From positions 1,736,001-1,800,000 of the forward strand of contig NZ_CP125781.1 in assembly GCF_030053895.1 (NCBI RefSeq): 64,000 bases of DNA, read 5' to 3'. Shown one piece after another: positions 25,706-33,344 of the stretch. The stretch comes from Trabulsiella odontotermitis (lineage in GTDB: Bacteria > Pseudomonadota > Gammaproteobacteria > Enterobacterales > Enterobacteriaceae). A program made the position numbers and the translations under genes. The notes under the pieces were generated by a model. It was not told the origin of the DNA. It saw only the letters and a program-made list of their open reading frames with translations, and did no database searches. The number at the start of each line of letters is the position of its first letter. Positions within the stretch are counted from its first letter, which is position 1.

Positions 25706-27691
25706 ATGAGTGATATCATCTATTTAACCCTGCGCGGCGCGCAGCAGGGCCTTATTTCGTCCGACTGCGGCAGCGCTCATTCGGTTGGCAACCACTATCA
25801 GCAATCCCACCCTGATGAGATTTTTGTTTTTAGCCTGAGAAAAAATCTCGCGAGAACTCCGCAACAGATGGTGCCGCAAGGCCTCACCTTTTGTAAGCCT
25901 GTCGATAAAAGCTCACCATTATTGATGCAGGCAATCAATAACAATGAACGCTTAACGCTCAATTTTAGCTTTTACCGTATGAGCCCTGCAGGAAGATGGG
26001 AAGCGTATTACGCGATTAACTTGCGGGGCGCATCCATACAACAGATCCAGTGTCATTCTGTGGTTGATAATATTCATCAGGAATATATAACGGTCGGCTA
26101 TGATTATATTCACTGCCGACATCTCGCTGCCGGTACAGAATATGATTATCTGGTCACCCCGGAAAATTATAATGAGATTTTCCCACCGGAAATACCACCA
26201 CAGAAATCGCCACCCGCCAAAAGAAAGATGACGCTAACGTTGGGCATATTCTTCGATGGTACCGGAAATAATGCCGTGAATACCCGCAATATGCTGGCCG
26301 CCTGTACCGCGCAACATTTTGATATCAACAACCCCGATGCGGTCAGCATTCTCGAACGTAACGCGCAAATACAATTGGGGATCTCCGGTAGCGATGCCAC
26401 CAGCTACAAAGGCTATTACACCAATATTCATTGGTTGCATGAGTTGTACCCCAGGCGATTTTTCGAAGAATCTAACGCTATGCAGAATAAGATTTATATC
26501 GAAGGGATCGGTACCCACGCGGGCGAAGCGGATAGTCAGATCGGGATGGGATTGGGAATTTCAGATACCGGAGTGATAGCGAAAACGGATGATGCAGTGA
26601 AGCAGATTCCATTTGCGATCAGTCGTGCACTCGATCTCTTGCAGGGAAATGCTGAAATTGCTGCCCTCCAATTTGACATATTCGGTTTTAGCCGTGGTGC
26701 CGCTGCCGCGCGACATTTTGCCAACCGTGTACAGGAAGAACATCACGCAATTATCGCCGCTATCCGGCAGGGGATGAGAGATATCACCTACAGCGGCACG
26801 CCTGCGGGTAAGACGCGTTTTATTGGCCTCTTCGATACTGTCGCGGCTATCGGTACACCATTGAATGGTCTAAATCCGCACAGTGCTGACACTGGCGAGG
26901 TCAGGAGCCGGCTGCGTCCCGGCGTAGCAGAGAAAGTTTTTCAGATCACCGCCGGGCACGAATGCCGCTTCAATTTTGCTTCAAACAGCGTCCGCCCGGC
27001 CTGGCCGGAGCTGATGTTGCCCGGCGTTCATTCTGACATCGGTGGCGGCTATCTACCACAGGAAAGAGAGGCGCTGTTCCTGACCCGGCCGCAGACTGAA
27101 ACGGTACCGCTCAACCGGCCAGGAGAGCAAACCCGGGCGTATCGGCTGACGATGGCGCAACTACGGATAATGGAGGCCTCCCCGGCGATTGCACCGATCA
27201 TCCGCAATAATCCCATTACCCCGGAAGTCTGGGCTGATGAACGAATGCCCACTGATCGGTACGGACAGATGCAAAAGCGCAGTTTCGCTGCACTGACGCT
27301 CCGCCAGCGGATCGTGCGCAATGACTGGTCGAAGGTCACTCTGCGGGTAATGATTGCCGCCGCTGAAGCTGCGGGCGTGGTGTTCGATGATGTCGATTCA
27401 GGGCGTCCCGCGCTGGTTTTACCCGCGGAGTTACAGGTTCTTGCGAAAAAAGCGCTCGCCCAGGGGGAAAAAGCCCGTCGTTATGACGCCGTTTCCGGGT
27501 TTACCTCTGAGGAGCTGGACTTGCTGGCATCGCGTTATATCCACTGCTCCGCCTCCTGGAATGCCATTGAAATCAATAAACAGGGCGATATTGAAGGTGG
27601 CGCGGCACCAGCGGAAATCGTGAGTTTTGTAAACCGCCCGGATGAGGGCTGGATCCGCACTGTCTATAACATGGATGGAAAAAAAGCATGA
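25706..27691 (+). CDS. Hcp-Tle1-type fusion: predicted T6SS phospholipase effector
   Basis: A 661-residue two-part protein. Residues 1 to about 150 read as a type VI secretion Hcp tube protein of the enterobacterial kind: IYLTLRGAQQGLIS, a SVGNHYQ element, DEIFVFSLRKNL, PVDKSSPLL, and the NLRGASI strand. A proline-rich linker (about 157-172) leads to a DUF2235 alpha/beta-hydrolase with FFDGTGN (182-188), the nucleophile motif GFSRG (Ser329), LFDTVAAIG (Asp377) and GVHSDIGGGY (His442). That set is the Ser-Asp-His triad of Tle1 phospholipases. Hcp proteins with C-terminal toxins are known as evolved Hcp effectors. No VgrG, Tss or Pro-Ala-Ala-Arg gene is nearby, so it is an orphan cargo. The following lipoprotein gene overlaps by four bases. 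The first half is AT-rich, suggesting transfer. Confidence 0.88.
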   Translation: MSDIIYLTLRGAQQGLISSDCGSAHSVGNHYQQSHPDEIFVFSLRKNLARTPQQMVPQGLTFCKPVDKSSPLLMQAINNNERLTLNFSFYRMSPAGRWEAYYAINLRGASIQQIQCHSVVDNIHQEYITVGYDYIHCRHLAAGTEYDYLVTPENYNEIFPPEIPPQKSPPAKRKMTLTLGIFFDGTGNNAVNTRNMLAACTAQHFDINNPDAVSILERNAQIQLGISGSDATSYKGYYTNIHWLHELYPRRFFEESNAMQNKIYIEGIGTHAGEADSQIGMGLGISDTGVIAKTDDAVKQIPFAISRALDLLQGNAEIAALQFDIFGFSRGAAAARHFANRVQEEHHAIIAAIRQGMRDITYSGTPAGKTRFIGLFDTVAAIGTPLNGLNPHSADTGEVRSRLRPGVAEKVFQITAGHECRFNFASNSVRPAWPELMLPGVHSDIGGGYLPQEREALFLTRPQTETVPLNRPGEQTRAYRLTMAQLRIMEASPAIAPIIRNNPITPEVWADERMPTDRYGQMQKRSFAALTLRQRIVRNDWSKVTLRVMIAAAEAAGVVFDDVDSGRPALVLPAELQVLAKKALAQGEKARRYDAVSGFTSEELDLLASRYIHCSASWNAIEINKQGDIEGGAAPAEIVSFVNRPDEGWIRTVYNMDGKKA

Positions 27692-28368
27692 AAAAGAAAA
27701 TATTTGCTATTTTTTTACTCTTTACCGTAATGACCGGTTGTCACAATCCCGCTTCGCAACCCCTGCAGTCACGTCAGGCAGCGGAGGGTGACTGGACGTT
27801 GCCCTACAAAGAATGGCGTTTCGATTTCTTCACCCCCTTTGCACTTTATGCCACGGTCACTTACGTCCAGATTATTGATGTCGAGGGTTACCTCAATCAA
27901 TTTTTTACCCTGGATTCAGCCGAAGATGATCCCAATGTGCAGGGAACATGGAGCCAGACGACTGGCTCGGCATATCTTAGTTTCAATAAGGTAAAAAGCC
28001 TGCCGCAATATATGCTGTTTTGCTGGGATTCAGTCATTGACAAGAAAACGTACGAAACCAGTATTCTCTTCTCGCCGGAGACCTGGCAGCGGATGAAAAC
28101 GCCAGCCGATCATACTAGCTATGCGGGCCATACCGTCTGGTATGACACGCTGCTGATTGGCCTTGCTCCCGAGGGCAAAGTGCGACTCTGGCTCGACGAT
28201 GTCAATCGTTACCCCAATATCCCGGTGACACCCGTCCAGATGATCACCCGCAGCGGCAAAGAGATGAAGTTTTGCCAGGGCATCACAGAGCACCCCAACG
28301 GATATGTCTATTTCGGTGATACCCCGGAATTTATTAAGGGTAAAACCTATCCGTACGGGAGCTGGTAA
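27688..28368 (+). CDS. DUF2931 lipoprotein, predicted immunity protein
   Basis: A 226-residue lipoprotein. The signal MKKKIFAIFLLFTVMTGC ends in a lipobox with Cys18; the +2 residue is His, not Asp, which by the E. coli rule predicts outer-membrane sorting, facing the periplasm. The mature part is rich in aromatic residues and matches DUF2931, with a conserved tail YFGDTPEFIKGKTYPYGSW. DUF2931 lipoproteins are repeatedly found next to Tle1-type lipase effectors. The start overlaps the effector stop as ATGA, so the two are made together. I infer that it neutralises the phospholipase in the periplasm; there is no direct proof in the sequence. Confidence 0.85.
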   Translation: MKKKIFAIFLLFTVMTGCHNPASQPLQSRQAAEGDWTLPYKEWRFDFFTPFALYATVTYVQIIDVEGYLNQFFTLDSAEDDPNVQGTWSQTTGSAYLSFNKVKSLPQYMLFCWDSVIDKKTYETSILFSPETWQRMKTPADHTSYAGHTVWYDTLLIGLAPEGKVRLWLDDVNRYPNIPVTPVQMITRSGKEMKFCQGITEHPNGYVYFGDTPEFIKGKTYPYGSW

Positions 28369-28425
28369 AAAGGGTTGTGCTCACTCAGATAATCACGCAT
28401 TCTCCGGTTAAACGAGCCGTTTTCG

Positions 28426-28434
28426 TCTACGCTT
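28426..28434 (+). promoter_or_regulatory. Sigma-S-type -10 of osmF
   Basis: TCTACGCTT fits the RpoS extended -10 pattern KCTAYRCTT at every position. It predicts a start near 28441 and a 40-base leader. osmF (yehZ) is an RpoS- and osmotically induced gene in E. coli, which agrees. Confidence 0.65.
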
Positions 28435-28480
28435 TTCATTCAAGACTATGAAAAAGAGCATAAATCACGAGGAAAATCGC

Positions 28481-29398
28481 ATGACAATGACAAAGGGGTG
28501 GGCGGCGACGATGGCGCTCGTGGCGGCATTCAGTCTGCCGCTCCAGGCCGCGGAGCCGGTCAAAGTCGGATCGAAAATAGATACCGAAGGGGCACTGCTC
28601 GGCAATATCATTTTGCAGGTGCTGGAAAGCCATGGTGTCAAAACGGTCAATAAAGTCCAGCTCGGCACAACGCCTGTCGTGCGGGGTGCTATCACCTCGG
28701 GTGCGCTGGATATCTATCCGGAATATACCGGCAATGGTGCGTTTTTCTTCAAAGAAGAGAACGATCCCGCCTGGAAAAATGCTCAGCAAGGCTATGAAAA
28801 AGTTAAAAAACTGGACGCTGAGCAGAACAAGCTGGTCTGGCTGACGCCTGCGCCTGCCAATAACACCTGGACAATCGCGGTCCGTCAGTCACTGGCGAAG
28901 GAAAACCAACTTGCGTCGCTTGCGGATCTCAGCCGTTACCTGAAAGAAGGTGGTAAATTTAAACTGGCGGCATCGGCTGAGTTCATCGAGCGAACGGATG
29001 CGCTGCCCGCGTTTGAGAAAGCCTACGGCTTCAAACTGAATCAGGATCAGTTGCTGTCGCTGGCTGGAGGGGATACTGCAGTGACCATCAAAGCGGCGGC
29101 GCAGCAGACCTCCGGGGTCAATGCCGCGATGGCCTATGGTACTGACGGTCCGGTGGCCGCACTGGGGTTACAAACCCTGAGCGATCCGAAAGGCGTACAG
29201 CCAATTTACGCTCCTACGCCGGTGGTACGAGAGGCGGTATTGAAAGCATATCCGCAGATCGGCGAATGGCTGAAACCTGTCTTCGAGAGTCTCGATGAAA
29301 AAACACTGCAACAGCTGAATGCCAGCATTGCCGTGGAAGGGCTGGATGCCAAAAAAGTGGCGGCTGACTATCTGAAACAAAAAGGGCTGGTGAAGTAA
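28481..29398 (+). CDS. osmF: OsmF, osmoprotectant-binding periplasmic protein
   Basis: Substrate-binding component of the OsmF-YehYXW ABC importer, OpuAC-like family, proposed to bind glycine betaine with low affinity. From ATG 28481, which follows GAGGAAAATCGC, the protein has 305 residues as in E. coli; an upstream in-frame ATG (28448) is less likely. A signal peptide ends SLPLQA-AEPV. KVGSKIDTEGALLGNIILQVLE opens the mature protein, and QLGTTPVVRGAITSGALDIYPEYTGNG is the family binding-lobe signature. Four genes follow with tiny gaps or overlaps. Confidence 0.96.
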   Translation: MTMTKGWAATMALVAAFSLPLQAAEPVKVGSKIDTEGALLGNIILQVLESHGVKTVNKVQLGTTPVVRGAITSGALDIYPEYTGNGAFFFKEENDPAWKNAQQGYEKVKKLDAEQNKLVWLTPAPANNTWTIAVRQSLAKENQLASLADLSRYLKEGGKFKLAASAEFIERTDALPAFEKAYGFKLNQDQLLSLAGGDTAVTIKAAAQQTSGVNAAMAYGTDGPVAALGLQTLSDPKGVQPIYAPTPVVREAVLKAYPQIGEWLKPVFESLDEKTLQQLNASIAVEGLDAKKVAADYLKQKGLVK

Positions 29399-29405
29399 CG
29401 GAACC

Positions 29406-30563
29406 GTGTCGATTCAATGTCATAACCGGGTCGTGCTGCTGCTGGTGCTGATAGCGCTGGCAGCAGCGATGCTCCCCTTTATCAATTATGCGCCCAACCG
29501 GCTGATGTCGGGTGAGGGGCGGCAACTCTGGCAGATTAGCGCTTTCTCTACCTACTGGCTGCTGGTGCTGCCGGCGGCGTTTATTGTGCTCACCCTGCTG
29601 CCCGGCAGATTCCCGTTGTGGGCAACGTTTCTCCTCGCACAACTCGCATTCATCACGCTGTTCTGGTCTGCCGGTCATGCCGCAACGCTGCTGGCGACCA
29701 GTGAAAGCCCGCTGGCAAGAACGTCACCGGGCAGCGGATTATGGCTGTGGCTGGCGCTGTCACTGCTGATTTGCAGCGACACCGCGAGGCGGTTGACCCG
29801 CCGTTCCGCCTGGCGCTGGTTGCTCAACGCACAGATCTGGATCCTTCCCTGTGTGCTGCTGTGGCTGGGGAAGCTGGATGATCTCTCATTGCTGAAGGAA
29901 TACAACAATCGCCAGGAAGTGTTTAATGATGCGCTGGTGCAACACCTGACGTTGCTGTTCGGCACCCTGCTGCCGGGGCTGGTGATTGGCATTCCGCTCG
30001 GCCTGTGGTGTTACCGCCATGATTCGCGTCAGACGTCCGTTTTTACCACCCTGAACATTATTCAGACTATCCCTTCCGTCGCGCTGTTTGGGCTGCTGAT
30101 TGCGCCGCTGGCCGGGCTGGTGCAACAGTTCCCGGTGCTGGCAAACATTGGTATTGCGGGTACGGGGCTGGCGCCTGCGTTGATTGCGCTGGTGCTCTAT
30201 GCGCTACTGCCGCTGGTACGCGGCGTGGTGGCGGGCATGCGACAGGTGCCGCCGGAGATTCTCGAAAGCGCGATAGCTATGGGCATGAGCCCGCGCCAGC
30301 GTTTCTGGCAGGTTCAGCTCCCGCTGGCGATGCCGGTACTGCTGCGCAGCCTGCGGGTGGTAGTGGTGCAAACGGTGGGTATGGCGGTGATCGCTGCATT
30401 GATTGGCGCAGGCGGCTTTGGTGCGCTGGTGTTCCAGGGGCTGCTGAGTAGCGCACTGGATCTGGTTCTGCTGGGCGTGATCCCGACAATTGTGCTGGCG
30501 GTGGTGCTGGATGCGCTGTTTGGCTTGTGGATAGCCCTGCTGAAAGGGGAGCGAAATGATTGA
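29406..30563 (+). CDS. yehY: YehY, osmolyte ABC transporter permease
   Basis: Permease of the OsmF importer with 385 residues, as in E. coli, starting with GTG at 29406, seven bases after the osmF stop. The N-terminal ~190 residues form a transmembrane module of several hydrophobic segments not shared with the shorter permease YehW. The C-terminal half is the BPD_transp_1 domain, with the EAA loop in ESAIAMGMSPRQRFWQVQLPLAMP, the site that docks the ATPase YehX. Its 3' end overlaps yehX by eight bases. Confidence 0.95.
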   Translation: MSIQCHNRVVLLLVLIALAAAMLPFINYAPNRLMSGEGRQLWQISAFSTYWLLVLPAAFIVLTLLPGRFPLWATFLLAQLAFITLFWSAGHAATLLATSESPLARTSPGSGLWLWLALSLLICSDTARRLTRRSAWRWLLNAQIWILPCVLLWLGKLDDLSLLKEYNNRQEVFNDALVQHLTLLFGTLLPGLVIGIPLGLWCYRHDSRQTSVFTTLNIIQTIPSVALFGLLIAPLAGLVQQFPVLANIGIAGTGLAPALIALVLYALLPLVRGVVAGMRQVPPEILESAIAMGMSPRQRFWQVQLPLAMPVLLRSLRVVVVQTVGMAVIAALIGAGGFGALVFQGLLSSALDLVLLGVIPTIVLAVVLDALFGLWIALLKGERND

Positions 30564-31503
30564 ATTTGAGCATGTGAGCAAAAGCTTCTCTGGCCTGGAG
30601 GCGGTAAAAGATCTCTCTCTGAATCTGCGTGAAGGCGCATTTTCGGTGCTGGTTGGCACTTCCGGCTCCGGGAAATCGACCACCCTGAAGATGATTAATC
30701 GGCTGGTGGAGCATGACAGCGGCATCATCCGATTCGCCGGGGAAGAAATTCGCCAGCAGCCCGTGCTCGAAATGCGTCGGCGGATGGGCTATGCCATTCA
30801 GTCGATCGGGCTTTTTCCTCACTGGACGGTGGCGCAGAACATCGCCACGGTTCCGCAGCTGCAAAAATGGTCGCGTGGCAAAATCGACCAGCGCATTGAG
30901 GAACTGATGGCGCTGCTCGGTCTGGAACCCGCATTGCGCGAGCGTTACCCGCACCAGTTGTCGGGCGGCCAGCAGCAGCGCGTTGGCGTGGCGCGGGCGC
31001 TAGCGGCGAACCCGGAAGTGCTGCTGATGGATGAACCCTTCGGCGCGCTCGACCCGGTGACCCGTACCGCGCTCCAGCAGGAGATGAGCCGCATTCATCG
31101 CCTGCTCGGGCGAACGATTGTGCTGGTCACCCATGACATCGACGAAGCGCTGCGCCTTGCCGATCATCTGGTGGTCATGGACGGCGGCGAAGTGATCCAG
31201 CAGGGTACGCCGCTGGAGATCTTAAGCCATCCACGCAACGAGTTTGTCCGTACTTTTTTCGGTAGCAGTGAACTGGGCGTGCGGCTGCTGTCGCTGCGCG
31301 AAGTGGGGCATTACCTGCGCCATGATGAACACGCTGAGGGCGAACCGCTGCAGGAAGCCATGAGCCTGCGCGAAGCGCTGTCGGCATTTGTGGCGCAGCA
31401 GCGACTCAGTTTGCCGGTGGTTAACGCGCAGGGCGAGCCGTGCGGCGTGTTGCACTTTGCCGATCTGTTGCGTGAGGAGGCAAACAGTGCAACGGTTTCG
31501 TGA
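30556..31503 (+). CDS. yehX: YehX, osmolyte ABC transporter ATPase
   Basis: ATP-binding subunit of the OsmF-YehWXY importer, 315 residues. Walker A is GTSGSGKST (about residues 34-42), the signature is LSGGQQQRVGVARAL, and Walker B is VLLMDEPFGALD, with the switch His in VTHDIDEAL. A C-terminal extension after residue 230 contains a partial CBS-like region (LREALSAFVAQQRLSLPVVNAQGEPCGVL), as in OpuA/ProV-type ATPases, which may sense ionic strength. It overlaps both yehY (8 bases) and yehW (17 bases). Confidence 0.95.
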   Translation: MIEFEHVSKSFSGLEAVKDLSLNLREGAFSVLVGTSGSGKSTTLKMINRLVEHDSGIIRFAGEEIRQQPVLEMRRRMGYAIQSIGLFPHWTVAQNIATVPQLQKWSRGKIDQRIEELMALLGLEPALRERYPHQLSGGQQQRVGVARALAANPEVLLMDEPFGALDPVTRTALQQEMSRIHRLLGRTIVLVTHDIDEALRLADHLVVMDGGEVIQQGTPLEILSHPRNEFVRTFFGSSELGVRLLSLREVGHYLRHDEHAEGEPLQEAMSLREALSAFVAQQRLSLPVVNAQGEPCGVLHFADLLREEANSATVS

Positions 31504-32224
31504 CCCGCTTCTGTGGCTGATTGCGCTGTTTATCGCGCTGCTGTGGCTGTTGCCGCGCAGCGGCCCGTTGTTTCATGCGCTGTTCCCGCAACTGCCGCGT
31601 CCGCTCTATCAGCAGGAGAGTTTCCTGATGCTGACGCTGGCGCATCTCTGGCTGGTGGGCGTGTCGAGCCTGGCCGCAGTGGTGCTGGGTGTAGGCGCGG
31701 GAATACTGGTGACGCGTCCGGCCGGGCGCGAGTTCCGCACGCTGGTCGAAACCATAGCCGCCATGGGGCAGACTTTTCCGCCGGTGGCGGTGCTGGCGAT
31801 TGCGGTTCCGGTGATAGGGTTTGGTCGTGAACCTGCCATTATCGCGCTGATCCTCTACGGCATTCTGCCGGTATTACAGGGAACGCTGGCAGGGCTGGCC
31901 GCAGTGCCGGAAAGCGTCAGCAGCGTGGCGAAAGGAATGGGGATGAATGGCTGGCAGCGGCTGACGAAAGTGGAATTGCCGCTGGCGGCGCCGGTGATTC
32001 TGGCGGGGATCCGCACTTCGGTCATCATCAACATTGGCACCGCGGCCATTGCCTCAACGGTGGGGGCCAATACGCTCGGCACGCCGATTATCATCGGGCT
32101 GAGCGGGTTTAATACGGCGTATGTGCTTCAGGGGGCGATTCTGGTGGCGCTGGCGGCCATTATTATTGACCGCGGCTTTGAGCGGCTGAACCGCTGGCTC
32201 AGCCGACACCGCCACGAACAATAA
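31487..32224 (+). CDS. yehW: YehW, osmolyte ABC transporter permease
   Basis: Second permease of the OsmF system, 245 residues using the GTG start at 31487, which has a strong GAGGAGG seven bases upstream. The frame stays open further upstream (31388), but that would overlap yehX by more than 100 bases. BPD_transp_1 family with five hydrophobic segments and an EAA loop AKGMGMNGWQRLTKVELPLAAPVI. The last bases of the gene overlap the convergent small gene yohO. Confidence 0.94.
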   Translation: MQRFRDPLLWLIALFIALLWLLPRSGPLFHALFPQLPRPLYQQESFLMLTLAHLWLVGVSSLAAVVLGVGAGILVTRPAGREFRTLVETIAAMGQTFPPVAVLAIAVPVIGFGREPAIIALILYGILPVLQGTLAGLAAVPESVSSVAKGMGMNGWQRLTKVELPLAAPVILAGIRTSVIINIGTAAIASTVGANTLGTPIIIGLSGFNTAYVLQGAILVALAAIIIDRGFERLNRWLSRHRHEQ

Positions 32225-32312
32225 ACGAATATCCCGCGAGCATCACACCGCTGATGCCGCCGATAGCCATCAGCGTGAAGAGAGTAATAACAGCAATTTT
32301 GGCGGGTTTCAT
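32199..32312 (-). CDS. yohO: YohO, small single-span membrane protein
   Basis: A 37-residue ORF encoding MKPAKIAVITLFTLMAIGGI and then SGVMLAGYSFIVRGGVG. It has one hydrophobic helix (residues 6-28) flanked by basic residues. It resembles the YohO family of enterobacterial microproteins, which in K-12 sits at this place between yehW and mlrA. AGGAG lies seven bases ahead of the ATG. It is convergent with yehW and overlaps its last 26 bases. Function unknown; a small inner-membrane protein is the best statement. Confidence 0.75.
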   Translation of the reverse strand: MKPAKIAVITLFTLMAIGGISGVMLAGYSFIVRGGVG

Positions 32313-32386
32313 AGCAGGCTCCTGTGTTAACACCGTTATTCTACTATGAAACCGTGTTGTTATTAAACGAATGCGTAGACGTTACA

Positions 32387-33118
32387 CTATGCGCCGAGGG
32401 AGACTATCTCGTATCCCGCTTCCCGCCAGCGTGCCAGCTGTTGTGTCTGCAACGAGGACGGCGATTCGCCACACCACACCAGCAGCGTTTTGCCTTCGAA
32501 AATTTCCGGCCGCAGTTGGGTCAGCGAATGGGCGAGAATATCTACGCGCCAGCCTTGTTCTGAGGCCATCCAGCCCTCCAGCCACAGGCGGGTGGTGTCA
32601 TGAATGTTCCAGCCGACCACCAGCGCCTCTTTCCCCGCTTTGCGGTGACTGCTGAGCAGGCAATGCGAAATATGGTTGATTAAGATGCCGTCCAGCATGC
32701 TTAATAGCATGTGCAGGGCCGCCTGCTGGCTTTGCAGACGTCGACGGAGCGGAATGAACAGATAGGTTACCAGCGTCTGGGCGGGGTAATCGCGAGCACG
32801 CTCTTTGATCCACAGCCGTAGCCGGTTCAGATTGCCGTTTTGCAGGTAGCTGAGCAGCATCTCCTGTTGCTCCAGCCAGCCAGTCTGCTGCGCGCTGGTC
32901 TTTTCACACAGCAGCGATTTAACTTTGCCGACCTGAACGCCGGTGTCAATCCAGCGTTTGATCTCCCGAATACGATCGATATCTTCGTCATTGAATAAGC
33001 GGTGTCCGCCGTCCGTGCGTTGTGGTTTTAGCAATCCATAGCGGCGCTGCCAGGCGCGTAGCGTTACAGGATTGATGTCACAAAGCAGAGCCACTTCACC
33101 GATGCTGTAAAGCGCCAT
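32387..33118 (-). CDS. mlrA: MlrA, MerR-family regulator of curli/CsgD
   Basis: MerR-like transcription factor that activates csgD and so curli and biofilm matrix formation in E. coli and Salmonella, linked to c-di-GMP through YciR (PdeR) and YdaM (DgcM). The 243-residue length is that of E. coli. The winged helix-turn-helix is LYSIGEVALLCDINPVTLRAWQRRYGLLKPQR (residues 3-34), with the second wing GGHRLFNDEDIDRI. The C-terminal part resembles a B12-binding-like fold but lacks the cobalamin DxHxxG motif. It is divergent from btsS. Confidence 0.95.
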   Translation of the reverse strand: MALYSIGEVALLCDINPVTLRAWQRRYGLLKPQRTDGGHRLFNDEDIDRIREIKRWIDTGVQVGKVKSLLCEKTSAQQTGWLEQQEMLLSYLQNGNLNRLRLWIKERARDYPAQTLVTYLFIPLRRRLQSQQAALHMLLSMLDGILINHISHCLLSSHRKAGKEALVVGWNIHDTTRLWLEGWMASEQGWRVDILAHSLTQLRPEIFEGKTLLVWCGESPSSLQTQQLARWREAGYEIVSLGA

Positions 33119-33344
33119 GTTTTCACCTTTGCCACTAGCTTCCCATTATAACTGTAGTCACTAAATCCCGAACCAGGTAAATTTGTTCGTTTTTTGTTCG
33201 TTTCTCAGTCAGGACTGGTGAAAAAAGGGTAATAAAAGCGTGATCTTAAGCGCGTTTTTTCGTTTTTATGCCTCGCTTCAAAGAAAGTTTTTCCCACGCA
33301 GGGTAGATTACGCTCATTCAGGCGTTGTATGGCTTAGGTCGGGT

